A stretch of DNA of 55,106 bases from UBA1732 sp045114455 (GCA_045114455.1 JBGUKN010000095.1:1-55106), one strand, 5' to 3'; counted from the stretch's first letter, positions 25,043-33,850 are shown. The notes: generated from the sequence alone by a model not told the origin. Translations and numbers: made by a program.

Positions 25043-26656
25043 ATGGCAGAAGATCAGACATCTTCCATAAACCGATTCTTCAGCAGTTCACGCAATCTCG
25101 CCGCGTCCACCCTGATCAGCCGCATCCTCGGGCTGTTCCGCGAGACCTTGACCGCGGCGGTCATCGGGGGCGGCGCGCTGATGTCCGGATGGACGCTCGC
25201 GTTGACCTGGGCCAACACGTTCCGGCGCATCCTCGGCGAGGGCGAGCTCGGCAAGGCGCTCGTGCCGATCCTGTCGCTGTCGCTGGAAACCGAAGGGAAG
25301 GAACGCGCCCGGGAACGCTTCTCGACCATCCTGCTGTGGCTGACGCTGCTGCTGTGCGCGCTGGCGGTCCTCCTCGGCGTGCCGTCGTGGCTGCTCGCCC
25401 GTACGCTGGAACCGGGCCGCTGGAAGACCGCGTTCGAACTGTTCCCCATCCTCGCACCGTACATGGTGTTCATCTGCGTCGTAGGGGCGGCGACCGCCTG
25501 TGCGAACGTGCTCCGTGAATTCTTCCTGCCGTCGCTGACCGCGATCCTGCAGAATGTGGTCCTGATCCTCGCGTTGGTTCTGGTCTGCCGTCATTACAGT
25601 GGAATGTTCCAGCTGAAGATGTTCGGCCTGGCCGTTCTCGTGGCGGGCGTACTGGAAATGGCCCTGATCTTCCTAATCCTGTGGCGGCGCGGCATGATGG
25701 TGCGGATTTCGCGGGCGATCCTGCGGGACCGCGAGACGCTGCTCTCGATCTGGAAACTGATCCTGCCCGGCCTGCTCGGCGCAAGCGCGCTTCAGCTGAG
25801 CCTGCAATGCGACCGTCTGATCGCCGGGTTCATCGGCGATTTCGCCGCGGCCTCACTGTACTTCAGCGAACGCCTGGTGTATCTGCCGGTCGGCATCTTC
25901 GCGGTGTCGTTCGCCACAGTCGCGAATACCGAGCTGTCGCGGTTCGCGGCGGCGGGCGACTACGACAAACTGACGGGACTGCTGACGGGAACGATCCGCA
26001 TCCTGCTCTTCGTTTCCGTGCCCTTCACGGCGTTCATGATCTGCTTCCCGGAGGAGATCATCCGGGTCTTTTACAATTACGGCAGGTTCGACGACGCGGC
26101 GGTGCGCGAGACCGCGTACGCATTCCTGATGTACTCGGCGGGGATCCCGCTGTTCGCAGTGTTCAAGATATCGTCCGTGGCGTTCACGAGCCGCCGGGAC
26201 ATGGTGACGCCGCTGAAGGTGTCGCTGGTCTGCATCGCACTGAACATCGTGCTGAATCTCGCTCTGATGGTGCCGCTGCGGCAGGGCGGGATCGCGCTCG
26301 CGACAGTCGCGTCGTCGCTGATGAACAACACCCTGCTGCTCACGATCTACAACCGGCAGCTGCCGGACCATAAGATCGACTTCCGCGCCCTGGGGCTGTA
26401 TCTGCTGCGGCTGATCCCGGCATGCGGTCTGCCGCTGATCCCGGCGATCCTGATCGCCCGTGTGATCCCGCGCAACCTGAACTTCACGCTGCCGCACTGG
26501 AACGTCGAGATCACGACGTTGAACGTGGCGGCTCCTCTGATCGCGGCGGGGGCTGTCTACGGGATCGGACTGCTGGCGCTCTGCTGGATGTTCCGCATCG
26601 AAGAGGCAATGCTGGTGTGGGGGCGCATCCTGCACAGAAGAAAACGCTCCGCCTGA
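25043..26656 (+). CDS. murJ: Lipid II flippase MurJ
   Basis: MurJ moves lipid II across the inner membrane for peptidoglycan synthesis. The 537-residue protein has about 14 hydrophobic segments of the MOP superfamily. The N-terminus has STLISRILGLFRETLTAAVI, then LTWANTFRRILGEGELGKAL and a later RVFYNYGRFDDAAV, all typical. No strong Shine-Dalgarno precedes the ATG, so translation may be coupled to ychF. The complex repeat region begins 20 bp after its stop. Confidence 0.93.
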   Translation: MAEDQTSSINRFFSSSRNLAASTLISRILGLFRETLTAAVIGGGALMSGWTLALTWANTFRRILGEGELGKALVPILSLSLETEGKERARERFSTILLWLTLLLCALAVLLGVPSWLLARTLEPGRWKTAFELFPILAPYMVFICVVGAATACANVLREFFLPSLTAILQNVVLILALVLVCRHYSGMFQLKMFGLAVLVAGVLEMALIFLILWRRGMMVRISRAILRDRETLLSIWKLILPGLLGASALQLSLQCDRLIAGFIGDFAAASLYFSERLVYLPVGIFAVSFATVANTELSRFAAAGDYDKLTGLLTGTIRILLFVSVPFTAFMICFPEEIIRVFYNYGRFDDAAVRETAYAFLMYSAGIPLFAVFKISSVAFTSRRDMVTPLKVSLVCIALNIVLNLALMVPLRQGGIALATVASSLMNNTLLLTIYNRQLPDHKIDFRALGLYLLRLIPACGLPLIPAILIARVIPRNLNFTLPHWNVEITTLNVAAPLIAAGAVYGIGLLALCWMFRIEEAMLVWGRILHRRKRSA

Positions 26657-26676
26657 GCTTGTGCTGAAGCGGAACA

Positions 26677-26980
26677 CACCGCAAGCGGTGCTGATACAGT
26701 GTTCTGCTACGCGAGAACACGGAAAAGAAAACGTGACCGAGCGGAGCCGGGCACAGCGCAAGCGGTGCTGATACAGTGTTCTGCTACGCGAGAACACAGG
26801 AGGGAACACGTGCCATAGCGTAGCACGGCACTACTTCAGTGGAGGACTTGTCCTCCGTGACCGAACAGAGCCGGGCACACCGCAAGCGGTGCTGATACGG
26901 TGTTCTGCTACGCGAGAACACAGGAGGAAACACGTGCCATTGCGTAGCACGGCACTACTTCAGTGGAGGACTTGTCCTCC
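26677..26980. repeat. Intergenic tandem repeat, 124-bp period, with hairpin units
   Basis: Unit A (44 bp) occurs at 26677-26720, 26754-26797 and 26878-26921. Unit B (59 bp) occurs at 26798-26856 and 26922-26980, and a 20-bp linker containing GAGCCGGGCAC joins B to the next A. A contains ACCGC-AA-GCGGT and a hairpin with 7-bp stem GTGTTCT/AGAACAC. B contains CGTGC/GCACG and the perfect 16-base palindrome GGAGGACTTGTCCTCC. The loop of A (TGCTACGC) is complementary to B (GCGTAGCA). The last B copy overlaps the 3' end and stop codon of the aas-like gene. It resembles a REP/BIME-type element and may end both convergent transcripts. Confidence 0.85.
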
Positions 26981-29900
26981 CTCGTCGCCATACTGCTTCG
27001 CGAGTTCCACGAGAGCGGCGAGGTCGAGTTTGCCGTTGCCGAGCATGGGGAGGGAATCCACGAGGATGAAGTTTTCGGCCTTCGGAATCCAGAGGTTCGG
27101 GATCTGGCGGTCCTTCAGCTGGCGGATCAGCTCCTCGGGCGCCAGACGACGCGCGTCGGTGTAGAAGACGATAAGATTTTCGCCGTGCTTGGCGTCGGCA
27201 GCGCCGCAGACGGCCACGAGGCGTTCCTCCGGCTGGAGGATGTTGTTGATTTCGCGTTCGACAAGTTCGTGCGGAACCATTTCGCCGGCGATCTTGGAGA
27301 ATCTGGAGAGGCGGCCCGTGATGGTGATGAATCCGTTGCGGTTCATGTGCGCGATGTCGCCGGTCACATACCAGCCGTCGCGGATGACTTCGGCGGTCTT
27401 GACCGGTTCGCCGAGATAACCCTTCATCACGATGGCGCCCTTCACGATCATGAGTCCGTCGGTATTTTCGGGCATGAGCTCGAACGTGGACGGATCGACG
27501 ATCTTGGCGCAGATACCGGGGAGCGGGGCGCCGATGCTGCCGGGCTTGGCGACTTCCACGCCGAGTTCCATGCGGGAATTCGCGACGTTGATGGAGACAA
27601 CGGGCGAGAGTTCCGTGCAGCCGTAGCCTTCGGTGATCTCCAGGCCGGTGAGGTCGCGGAACCTCGCTGCAGTGTCCTCGCGGAGGCGTTCCGCGCCGGT
27701 GATGGCGAGGCGGATCGATTTGAAGTCCTCGCCCGTTCCCTTCCGCATGTAGAGCATGAGGAAGCTGGGCGTGGCGACGACGATGGAAATCTTCTGTTCG
27801 CGGATGACCTTCAGAGACATGACGGCATCCAGGGCATTGGCGATGAAGACGGCGCGCGTGCCCGTGACGACGGGGAGCCACATGCAGACGGTGAGGCCGA
27901 ACGAGTGGAAGATCGGGAGGTTGCCGAGCACGCTGTCCGTCTTGCGCCAGCCGATCATGGAGGTCATGGCTACGACGTCGGCATTGATGTTGTGGTGGGT
28001 CAGCATGATGCCTTTCGGGATGCCGGTGGACCCGCTGGAGAAGATGAGCACGGCGATGCGGTTGACGTCCTGCCAGCTCTTCGGCGAAACGAGTTTGATG
28101 AGCTCCTCGTGCGTGAGGAAGATGCAGGCGAGGAGCCAGATGTATTTCGAGCCCGGACGCCCGATGTCGGCGGCGGCGTCCTCCAGGAACACCATTTCCG
28201 GCGTGGGCTTCATGCGGATCTTCTGGATGAAGACGCGGCTGGTCAGGATGTGCTTGATGTTCGCGATCTGCACGGCATGGCGGTTGGCGGGGATACCGGC
28301 GGTGAAGTTCATGACGGCGGGCTTGCGGTCGGCCATCAGGACGCCGGTGATCGTGCAGACGGCGGCGAGGCTGTTGGGCAGCATCACGCCGACATATTCC
28401 TCGGATTCGTCGCAGAGACGGCGTATCCAGCGGCTGATGAGGATGGATTTCAGCATCAGCATGAAGAGCGGCGGATTCTGAAGCCCGTGCGCATCGTCGA
28501 ACTGCTGGAGCGTGCGGCGGAACGGATGGTGCTTGGCCATCCACGCGAACTGGCTGTGGAAGGGGCGTTCGCCGCGTTCCGGGATCAGTTCGGTGTCCGC
28601 GGCGAGCTCGGACAGGATGATGCGGATCTCGTAGGCGGATGTGTCGCGCGGAATGGGCTTGCCGATGGTCACGCTCGCCGGATGCGGAAGTTCGTCCGGC
28701 CAGGTGAGCTTGAACTTGCCGTAGTAGCAGGAAAAAATGCTGCCCCAGGTCATGCCGATGCGGACCGGGATGACCGGGATCTCCGGCATGTCCGCCGGCA
28801 TCATCTCGCCGACGCCGTCCTTGAAGCTGGACATCGTTCCGTTCTTCGTGATGTCGCCCTCCGGGAAAACGCAGACGATCTCGCCCTGGCGGAGCAGTTC
28901 CCTCGTGTATTCCAGCTGCGCCTTCAGCTGCTTGGGCTTGTTCGACGGGACCGAGATGAACCCGGCGGACCGGAAGAGCGGACGCCAGAACGGCGCGTTG
29001 AAGTAGCTTTCGTGCATCATGAAGCGGATTGGACGCGACGTGCACGCCTGGATGAAGAAGATGTCCACGAAGCTCGCGCGGTTGCCGATCAGCAGCGCCG
29101 GCCCCTCTTCCGGCAGGTTCTCCACGCCGAACTTGCGGAGGCGGTACAGCGAGCAGAGCAGCCCGCGCATCAGAGCCCGCAGCAGAAACTGCGGCATGAT
29201 GTAGAACGACGTGACGCCCAGGATGATCGTCAGGCACGCCAGGATCAGCGTGATCGAATAAATGGAAAGCCCGCAGTAATACATCAGGAACGACATGAGG
29301 ATCGTCAGCAGGATCCCCGCGGCGAACGGCAGATAGAACCAGCTGAAGAACGGCGGAATCAGTTCATGCCGGATGAAATACTTCTGATACGCCTCGAGCG
29401 GGACCAGCATGACGCCGGCGAAGAACCCGAAGACGAACAGAAGAAGCATCAGCAGCCCGCCGCCCGTGTACTGGTCGTGGAAGAACGGCAGCAGGCCGAT
29501 CAGCAGCGCGGCGAGCGTCATCACCACGGTCGACGGCGGCACGAGGCCGATCTCGATCATGTCGCCGGAAAGTTTTCCAGCCGCCAGACAGCCGAGCACG
29601 GCGCCGACCACGGGCGAGGCGATGATCGAATACAGGAAAATATCGCTGCCCGACACGCCGGTTCCCGCGAACTGCACCGAAATGTACTGCATGGCCATGG
29701 ACGAGATCAGGATGATCGAAGCGAAGATGTAGCCTTCGCCGATCCCCGTCAGCACCAGCTCGCGATACCGCTGCTGGAGCTTGAACGCCGTCACCCACTG
29801 CTGTTTCAGGTCGCGGAACCGCAGTTTCCGGCAGAACGACTGGTTCGGGTTCAGGTGCGACGACAGAAGCAGGTTCAGGGTGGCCAGGGAAACGCCCGCG

Positions 29901-30436
29901 GCGCCGACCGCCGCCGTATTGGAAATGAAGTGGATGCAGAAGACAGCCGAAACCGTGCCGATGATGATGCCCAGGAACGTCATGGACTCCACGACGCCCG
30001 CCGTGCGCGAAAACTCCTTCCTGTCAGCGGAGTCCGCCAGGTATATCTTCAGGGCCGGACGGTAAAACGAGAAGACCACGCCGAGGCAGCCCGCAAAGGC
30101 CAGGAGCGGCACGGGGCCGAATTTCCTGACAGGAGCCAGAAAGAAGCTCCCCGCGAGGATCAGGAATATCTCGACGGCGCGGCTGAACACCACCACGTTG
30201 CGGGCGGAGAAACGCGTGCAGAGGAATTGGCAGAAGACGCTCGTAAAAAGGAACGGGACCGTGTAGACGGCGGCGACCAGAAGCACGTTCAGCGCCTGCC
30301 TGCTGAAGACCGGGACCTCCCGGTTGATCAGAAGCGCGGAATACGCGCAAACATACACGGGGATCAGCGCGCTCAGCAGAGCCACGCCGCCGATGACGCC
30401 TTTGTTGACAGGCTGTCTGGAAAATGATTCTCTCAT
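26960..30436 (-). CDS. LplT-PlsC-acyl-ACP ligase fusion (Aas-like lysophospholipid recycling enzyme)
   Basis: A 1158-residue three-part protein. Residues 1 to about 430 are an MFS-type lysophospholipid flippase like LplT. About 435-630 are a PlsC-type acyltransferase and about 650-1150 an AMP-forming acyl-ACP ligase with SSGSTGIPKGIML, EGYGCTELSP and a final GNGKLDL. Known LplT and Aas import lysophospholipid and reacylate it at the inner membrane. In the acyltransferase the expected HX4D reads NRASFVD: Arg453 (codon 29078-29080) replaces the catalytic His. FPEGDIT is near 524. The ATG at 30436 with GGAG upstream starts right before the first membrane helix. The last codons come from the intergenic repeat. 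Confidence 0.88.
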   Translation of the reverse strand: MRESFSRQPVNKGVIGGVALLSALIPVYVCAYSALLINREVPVFSRQALNVLLVAAVYTVPFLFTSVFCQFLCTRFSARNVVVFSRAVEIFLILAGSFFLAPVRKFGPVPLLAFAGCLGVVFSFYRPALKIYLADSADRKEFSRTAGVVESMTFLGIIIGTVSAVFCIHFISNTAAVGAAGVSLATLNLLLSSHLNPNQSFCRKLRFRDLKQQWVTAFKLQQRYRELVLTGIGEGYIFASIILISSMAMQYISVQFAGTGVSGSDIFLYSIIASPVVGAVLGCLAAGKLSGDMIEIGLVPPSTVVMTLAALLIGLLPFFHDQYTGGGLLMLLLFVFGFFAGVMLVPLEAYQKYFIRHELIPPFFSWFYLPFAAGILLTILMSFLMYYCGLSIYSITLILACLTIILGVTSFYIMPQFLLRALMRGLLCSLYRLRKFGVENLPEEGPALLIGNRASFVDIFFIQACTSRPIRFMMHESYFNAPFWRPLFRSAGFISVPSNKPKQLKAQLEYTRELLRQGEIVCVFPEGDITKNGTMSSFKDGVGEMMPADMPEIPVIPVRIGMTWGSIFSCYYGKFKLTWPDELPHPASVTIGKPIPRDTSAYEIRIILSELAADTELIPERGERPFHSQFAWMAKHHPFRRTLQQFDDAHGLQNPPLFMLMLKSILISRWIRRLCDESEEYVGVMLPNSLAAVCTITGVLMADRKPAVMNFTAGIPANRHAVQIANIKHILTSRVFIQKIRMKPTPEMVFLEDAAADIGRPGSKYIWLLACIFLTHEELIKLVSPKSWQDVNRIAVLIFSSGSTGIPKGIMLTHHNINADVVAMTSMIGWRKTDSVLGNLPIFHSFGLTVCMWLPVVTGTRAVFIANALDAVMSLKVIREQKISIVVATPSFLMLYMRKGTGEDFKSIRLAITGAERLREDTAARFRDLTGLEITEGYGCTELSPVVSINVANSRMELGVEVAKPGSIGAPLPGICAKIVDPSTFELMPENTDGLMIVKGAIVMKGYLGEPVKTAEVIRDGWYVTGDIAHMNRNGFITITGRLSRFSKIAGEMVPHELVEREINNILQPEERLVAVCGAADAKHGENLIVFYTDARRLAPEELIRQLKDRQIPNLWIPKAENFILVDSLPMLGNGKLDLAALVELAKQYGDEGGQVLH

Positions 30437-30861
30437 GCTCCGGCGCTCCGATCCGGGTTGGCCTTCCGGCAGGCTGTTCTGTTCCGATATGCGGAGAAAC
30501 CTTGCATTGATTGAAGCATGAAGAGCATAAGCGTATCCATATTTTTTTCGGCGTGAACTGTTGGGGGCGGAGGCTGTTTGCAGGGAAGAGCGCCTCTCGA
30601 TTTCTTTAAGCTGTTTTATAATATAGCATAGGATGAAGGTTTTTTCAATGCCTTTGCCTAAAAACATTTGAGAAAAGTAACAACTATCCCGGAAATTAAT
30701 TTGGAATTCATATGATTTAATATCCTAAAAATAAAAAAACGTACTGAAAAAGAAAAAATCCGAAAAAAAGAAAAGCTTTACACAATAAATCATCACGAAA
30801 AAACGTTAGAACTCTGAACAAACACGCCCCAAACCCTTATCGCAAGCAAGGAACAGTCACA
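30437..30861. other. 425-bp divergent intergenic region (aas-like / marR)
   Basis: It holds the aas-like promoter (30620-30648) and a leader of about 180 bases on the minus strand. The part from 30660 to 30850 is very AT-rich with repeated A tracts. An imperfect dyad near 30702-30730 (TTTGGAAT against ATATCCTAAA) could be a MarR-type operator, but this is a weak reading. No marR promoter could be assigned with confidence. marR itself has AAGGA before its ATG. Confidence 0.5.
30620..30648 (-). promoter_or_regulatory. promoter of the aas-like gene
   Basis: Minus strand: -35 TTGAAA, 17-bp spacer, -10 TATATT with extended TGC. Confidence 0.7.
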
Positions 30862-31338
30862 ATGTCAGTCACGAACAGGCCGAAAACAGCTTGGACCATG
30901 CTCTTCCGGGTCGTCGACCGGCTGCGCGCAAAAAGCGCCCGCAACGTCGCGATCCCCAACATGAAAATCACGCTCGGCAAGATGCGGATCATCAACTATC
31001 TCTTTGTCCGGGAAGGCGAACCGCCGATGGTCAAGGAAATCGCGGAAATGTTCGGCCTGACCTCCGGCGCCGTTTCCCAGACGGTCGACGCGCTGGCCGC
31101 CGACGGCGTCGTGGAACGCATCCCGTCCTCGGTCGACCGCCGTTCCGTGCATGTCTCCCTGACGCCCTTCGGCAAGAGCATCCGCAAACAGCTGGAAGCG
31201 TACCTGAACGATGTGATGACGGGGATCCTGGACGAAGTCCCGGAGGAAAAGCAGGAGGCGTTCCTGGAAGTCCTTCAGGACATGTCCGAGACCTTTACCG
31301 AAACACAGCGCATCGCCCGCGAATCCATCAAACGCTGA
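30862..31338 (+). CDS. MarR-family transcriptional regulator
   Basis: A 158-residue winged-helix regulator. The core has ITLGKMRIINYLFVREGEPP, the recognition helix MFGLTSGAVSQTVDALAADG (about residues 64-83), and the wing with DRRSVHVSLTPFG; acidic helices at both ends make the dimer. MarR proteins bind palindromes and release DNA on binding small ligands. It is divergent from the LplT-Aas fusion and ends at a strong terminator, so it is monocistronic. Control of the neighbouring lipid genes is plausible from position only. Confidence 0.9.
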   Translation: MSVTNRPKTAWTMLFRVVDRLRAKSARNVAIPNMKITLGKMRIINYLFVREGEPPMVKEIAEMFGLTSGAVSQTVDALAADGVVERIPSSVDRRSVHVSLTPFGKSIRKQLEAYLNDVMTGILDEVPEEKQEAFLEVLQDMSETFTETQRIARESIKR

Positions 31339-31371
31339 CGACACAGCGACGCAAGAGACTCTTTAAAACGC

Positions 31372-31404
31372 AACGGCTCCTCCGCAGGGAAGAGCCGTTT
31401 TTTT
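31372..31404 (+). terminator. intrinsic terminator of marR
   Basis: Stem AACGGCTC / GAGCCGTT (31372-31379 with 31392-31399), a 12-base loop, and a run of seven T ending at 31404. Confidence 0.85.
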
Positions 31405-31421
31405 CATTATGTGGCAGAATG

Positions 31422-32147
31422 TCACTGCCCCGGGGCCGTGGAGAATTCGAAGACGGTGCAGACGGCGGATTCGTTCGAGAGCGTGAACGTCAGACCGCCG
31501 GGCGCCGGGACATCGCGGTAGAGGGCGGGTGTGACCAGATCGCCCGGCCTGGCCTGGGCCTTGTATTCGAGACGGAGCCGGTTGAACCGGAAATCTTTCG
31601 GAAGACGATCCATGGTCTCGTCGAAGGAACGGTTGCTGTTGAAGTGTCCGTACATGTCGGCCTGATGCTCCTTGACCCGGAACGGCGCGAGAATCTCCGG
31701 CTCCTGCGCGGGAAGCATGATCTTGCGGGAGAGGTACTCCATGGGAAGCGCCGGATCGAAATGGAATCCGCGGATGATCTCCGCCGGGACCTTCGCGGGA
31801 CGTCCCGTCGCGCGGTCGACAAACGCCCCGATGGCGGCGCAAAGAACGCAAATCCTCCCCTGGTCGTCATAGATGGTGGTATTGCGGAACCCGAAGAAAT
31901 TTTTGCAGTCGTAGACATTGGTACGGATCGTCAGGTGTTCGCCGTAAGCCGGAAGCCGGACGATCTCCACCTGCCGGAACGCCAGAAAGACCGCAAAGCC
32001 GTTCTTCCGGAGATAAACGGAGAACTCGTCCTCGGAATCCATCTGGAAACATTCGCATTCGAGAAGATAGTCGAGGGCGTGGCTGAGACGGAGGCAGCCG
32101 CCTGGCGCGGTGTCGCTGATGGCGACGGTTCGTTCAATCTGGAACAT
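31422..32147 (-). CDS. Acyl-ACP thioesterase-like double hotdog protein
   Basis: A 241-residue protein resembling bacterial acyl-ACP thioesterases (FatA/FatB type), with two hotdog domains. The first contains LRLSHALDYLLECEC and VEIVRLPAYGEHLTIRT; the second contains KEHQADMYGHFNSNRSFDE. These enzymes release fatty acids from ACP. The usual active-site pattern D-x-N-x-H (as in DMNGHVN) reads DMYGH here, so the Asn is Tyr; the His is kept. Activity may be altered. GGAG precedes the ATG. It is the last gene of the hom operon, 18 bp after the secreted-protein gene. Confidence 0.8.
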   Translation of the reverse strand: MFQIERTVAISDTAPGGCLRLSHALDYLLECECFQMDSEDEFSVYLRKNGFAVFLAFRQVEIVRLPAYGEHLTIRTNVYDCKNFFGFRNTTIYDDQGRICVLCAAIGAFVDRATGRPAKVPAEIIRGFHFDPALPMEYLSRKIMLPAQEPEILAPFRVKEHQADMYGHFNSNRSFDETMDRLPKDFRFNRLRLEYKAQARPGDLVTPALYRDVPAPGGLTFTLSNESAVCTVFEFSTAPGQ

Positions 32148-32165
32148 AGGGTATCTCCGCCGGGG

Positions 32166-33245
32166 TCAGTTCGAAGCTTTCGCGGGGCGTTTGACGGCGG
32201 CATCCGCGGCTGCCCCGTCCGCGGAAAACGGCTTCGTGGTCCAGTCGACGGAATCCATGTCGGCGAAGAATTCGGCGAGTTTGGTCGAAGCGGTATCGTA
32301 ATCCTTCAGGATCAGCCCCTTGTCCGGGATGCTGGTCTGACGGATCTGGTCGAACGCGGTATTGTTATTGTTCAGGCGGCTGCCGGACTGCTGCGCCTGC
32401 TCCACGGCCTTGACATATTCCACAAATCTGCTGTACACGCGGGCGAGGCGTTCGGCCTCGGCGCCGACGGAAACGGACTTGTCCGGGAAATACGCCCGGT
32501 ACACCGGCTGGATCTGGACGGCGAGCTTGGACATGCGCTTGAGGCGTTTTTCGAAATCGGTACGCCAGACCGGGATCTCGATGAGCGAGTCGAAGTGTTC
32601 GTAGGAGGCGTTGAAATACTCCACGTCCCGCTTGAATTCCAGGTACGGCAGGATCCTGCGGTATCGCGGGGAAACCGAATACTTGCCGCTGCGGAGCCCG
32701 AAACCGAGGGCGGAGAGGGTCTGGACTGCGGTTCCGGCCATGTGGAAGGAAAAACCGGCGGAAGACTGGTTCTGCGCGGCACCCGCGCCCTTGCTCCCCG
32801 CGGAGCCGAGCCCGGCATATTCGCCGAGCGATTGCCCGGTGATACGCGACAGGGGATCATTCGCCTTCGCCACGTTGGATTGTTTCCTGTCACGCTGGTT
32901 CGACGAGGCCGTCGAGGCGGCGGTTTGGACAGGCGCCTGGAATGCGCTGCGGATGTTCCGGGCGTGCGTCGCAAGATTGAGGTCCTCACCGATACCGAGT
33001 TCGGTAACGATCCCCTGCAGGGTGTTCGCGTCGCTGACGAACCGGTCGAACGTCCCCAGATATTCCTGGCGGAAGGAGGAGGAGACGCCGGATTCGCGCG
33101 CCTCGGCAAATCCGCTCATGACGATCAGGAGTTCCCGGTCGAACCGGGCCAGGATGTCCTCTTTTTCATCGGCGGCGGACGCCGTATCGGCGAACAGCGC
33201 GGCAACGGCGGCGAGAATCGGGACGAACAAGTTCAAACGCTTCAT
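32166..33245 (-). CDS. Secreted protein of unknown function
   Basis: Not recognised. The 359-residue product has a clear signal peptide, MKRLNLFVPILAAVAALFA with likely cleavage after TASA. A helical region follows (about 25-110), then a Ser/Gln/Gly-rich stretch, then an Arg- and Tyr-rich helical region (YRRILPYLEFKRDVEYFNAS) and an Ala-rich tail. No catalytic motif or membrane segment is seen. The ATG at 33245 has GGAGGAG upstream; the longer reading frame to 33584 runs inside the deaminase gene and was rejected. It is probably periplasmic. Confidence 0.75.
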   Translation of the reverse strand: MKRLNLFVPILAAVAALFADTASAADEKEDILARFDRELLIVMSGFAEARESGVSSSFRQEYLGTFDRFVSDANTLQGIVTELGIGEDLNLATHARNIRSAFQAPVQTAASTASSNQRDRKQSNVAKANDPLSRITGQSLGEYAGLGSAGSKGAGAAQNQSSAGFSFHMAGTAVQTLSALGFGLRSGKYSVSPRYRRILPYLEFKRDVEYFNASYEHFDSLIEIPVWRTDFEKRLKRMSKLAVQIQPVYRAYFPDKSVSVGAEAERLARVYSRFVEYVKAVEQAQQSGSRLNNNNTAFDQIRQTSIPDKGLILKDYDTASTKLAEFFADMDSVDWTTKPFSADGAAADAAVKRPAKASN

Positions 33246-33334
33246 GTCAAGTCTCCTCCGGGTTACTGTGGAAGGTTTTCCGACCGGGCTTTTCGTGCGG
33301 CGGCGGGGCGGACGAAAGCAGACGCCGCACGGTT

Positions 33335-33814
33335 TTACTGCGGTTTGTCCTCCTTGCCGGGGAGCGCGCGGAGGATAACGCCGGCCTCCTGCAGGATCCT
33401 GCGTGCAGTGCCGTCGATGGAATAATGCTCGTTGAAGACGACCTCGGAGATGCCGCCGTTGATGATCATTTTCGCGCAGAGGAGGCAGGGGCTGAACGTG
33501 GTATAGAGCGTGGCGCCCTTGATGGAAATGCCGTGGTAGGCGGCCTGGACGATGGCATTTTCCTCGCCGTGGGAACAGAGACATTCCTCCAGCGCGGTCC
33601 CGGACGGGGCGTTGGAATTGCAGCGCGGGCAGCCGCCCTCGTTGCAGTTCTTGATGCCGCGCGGGGTGCCGTTGTAGCCGGTTGAGATGATGCGCTTGTC
33701 CTTCACGATGACGGCGGCGACGTGCCTGCGGCTGCAGTTGCTGCGGGCCGCGACGACCTTCGCGATCTCCATGAAATACTCGTCCCAGTCGGGTCTGTCC
33801 TGATGGCTGCTCAT
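33335..33814 (-). CDS. dCMP deaminase family protein (ComEB-like)
   Basis: A 159-residue zinc-dependent deaminase that converts dCMP to dUMP for dTTP synthesis. The catalytic motif is CSHGEENAIVQAAYHG (His-Gly-Glu in place of the common His-Ala-Glu) and the zinc-binding SPCLLC follows. GCPRCN and NCNEGGC suggest the extra zinc site of the ComEB/T4-type enzymes. AGGAGG precedes the ATG. It lies 36 bp after the aspartokinase in the same operon, with no obvious metabolic link. Confidence 0.9.
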   Translation of the reverse strand: MSSHQDRPDWDEYFMEIAKVVAARSNCSRRHVAAVIVKDKRIISTGYNGTPRGIKNCNEGGCPRCNSNAPSGTALEECLCSHGEENAIVQAAYHGISIKGATLYTTFSPCLLCAKMIINGGISEVVFNEHYSIDGTARRILQEAGVILRALPGKEDKPQ

Positions 33815-33850
33815 TTCGGGGGGCCTCCTGTTATGCGGGGAAAGAATCGG

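Noticed and set aside
26677..26980. CRISPR array
   Set aside because: The units repeat with a 124-bp period, contain several internal palindromes and have no unique spacers; no cas gene is near.
26889..27164. Small 91-codon protein in the repeat region
   Set aside because: The frame starts inside a repeat unit and continues antisense into the aas-like gene; no ribosome-binding site was seen.
26963..30427. A 1154-codon open frame on the plus strand
   Set aside because: It lies entirely antisense to the LplT-Aas fusion, has Asp/Glu/Arg/Gly-rich composition without domains, and reflects the high GC content of the opposite codons.
33335..33814. Loss of the deaminase catalytic Ala (HGE in place of HAE)
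   Set aside because: The His and Glu that matter are present and, as far as I recall, HGEENA forms are common in dCMP deaminase-like proteins.
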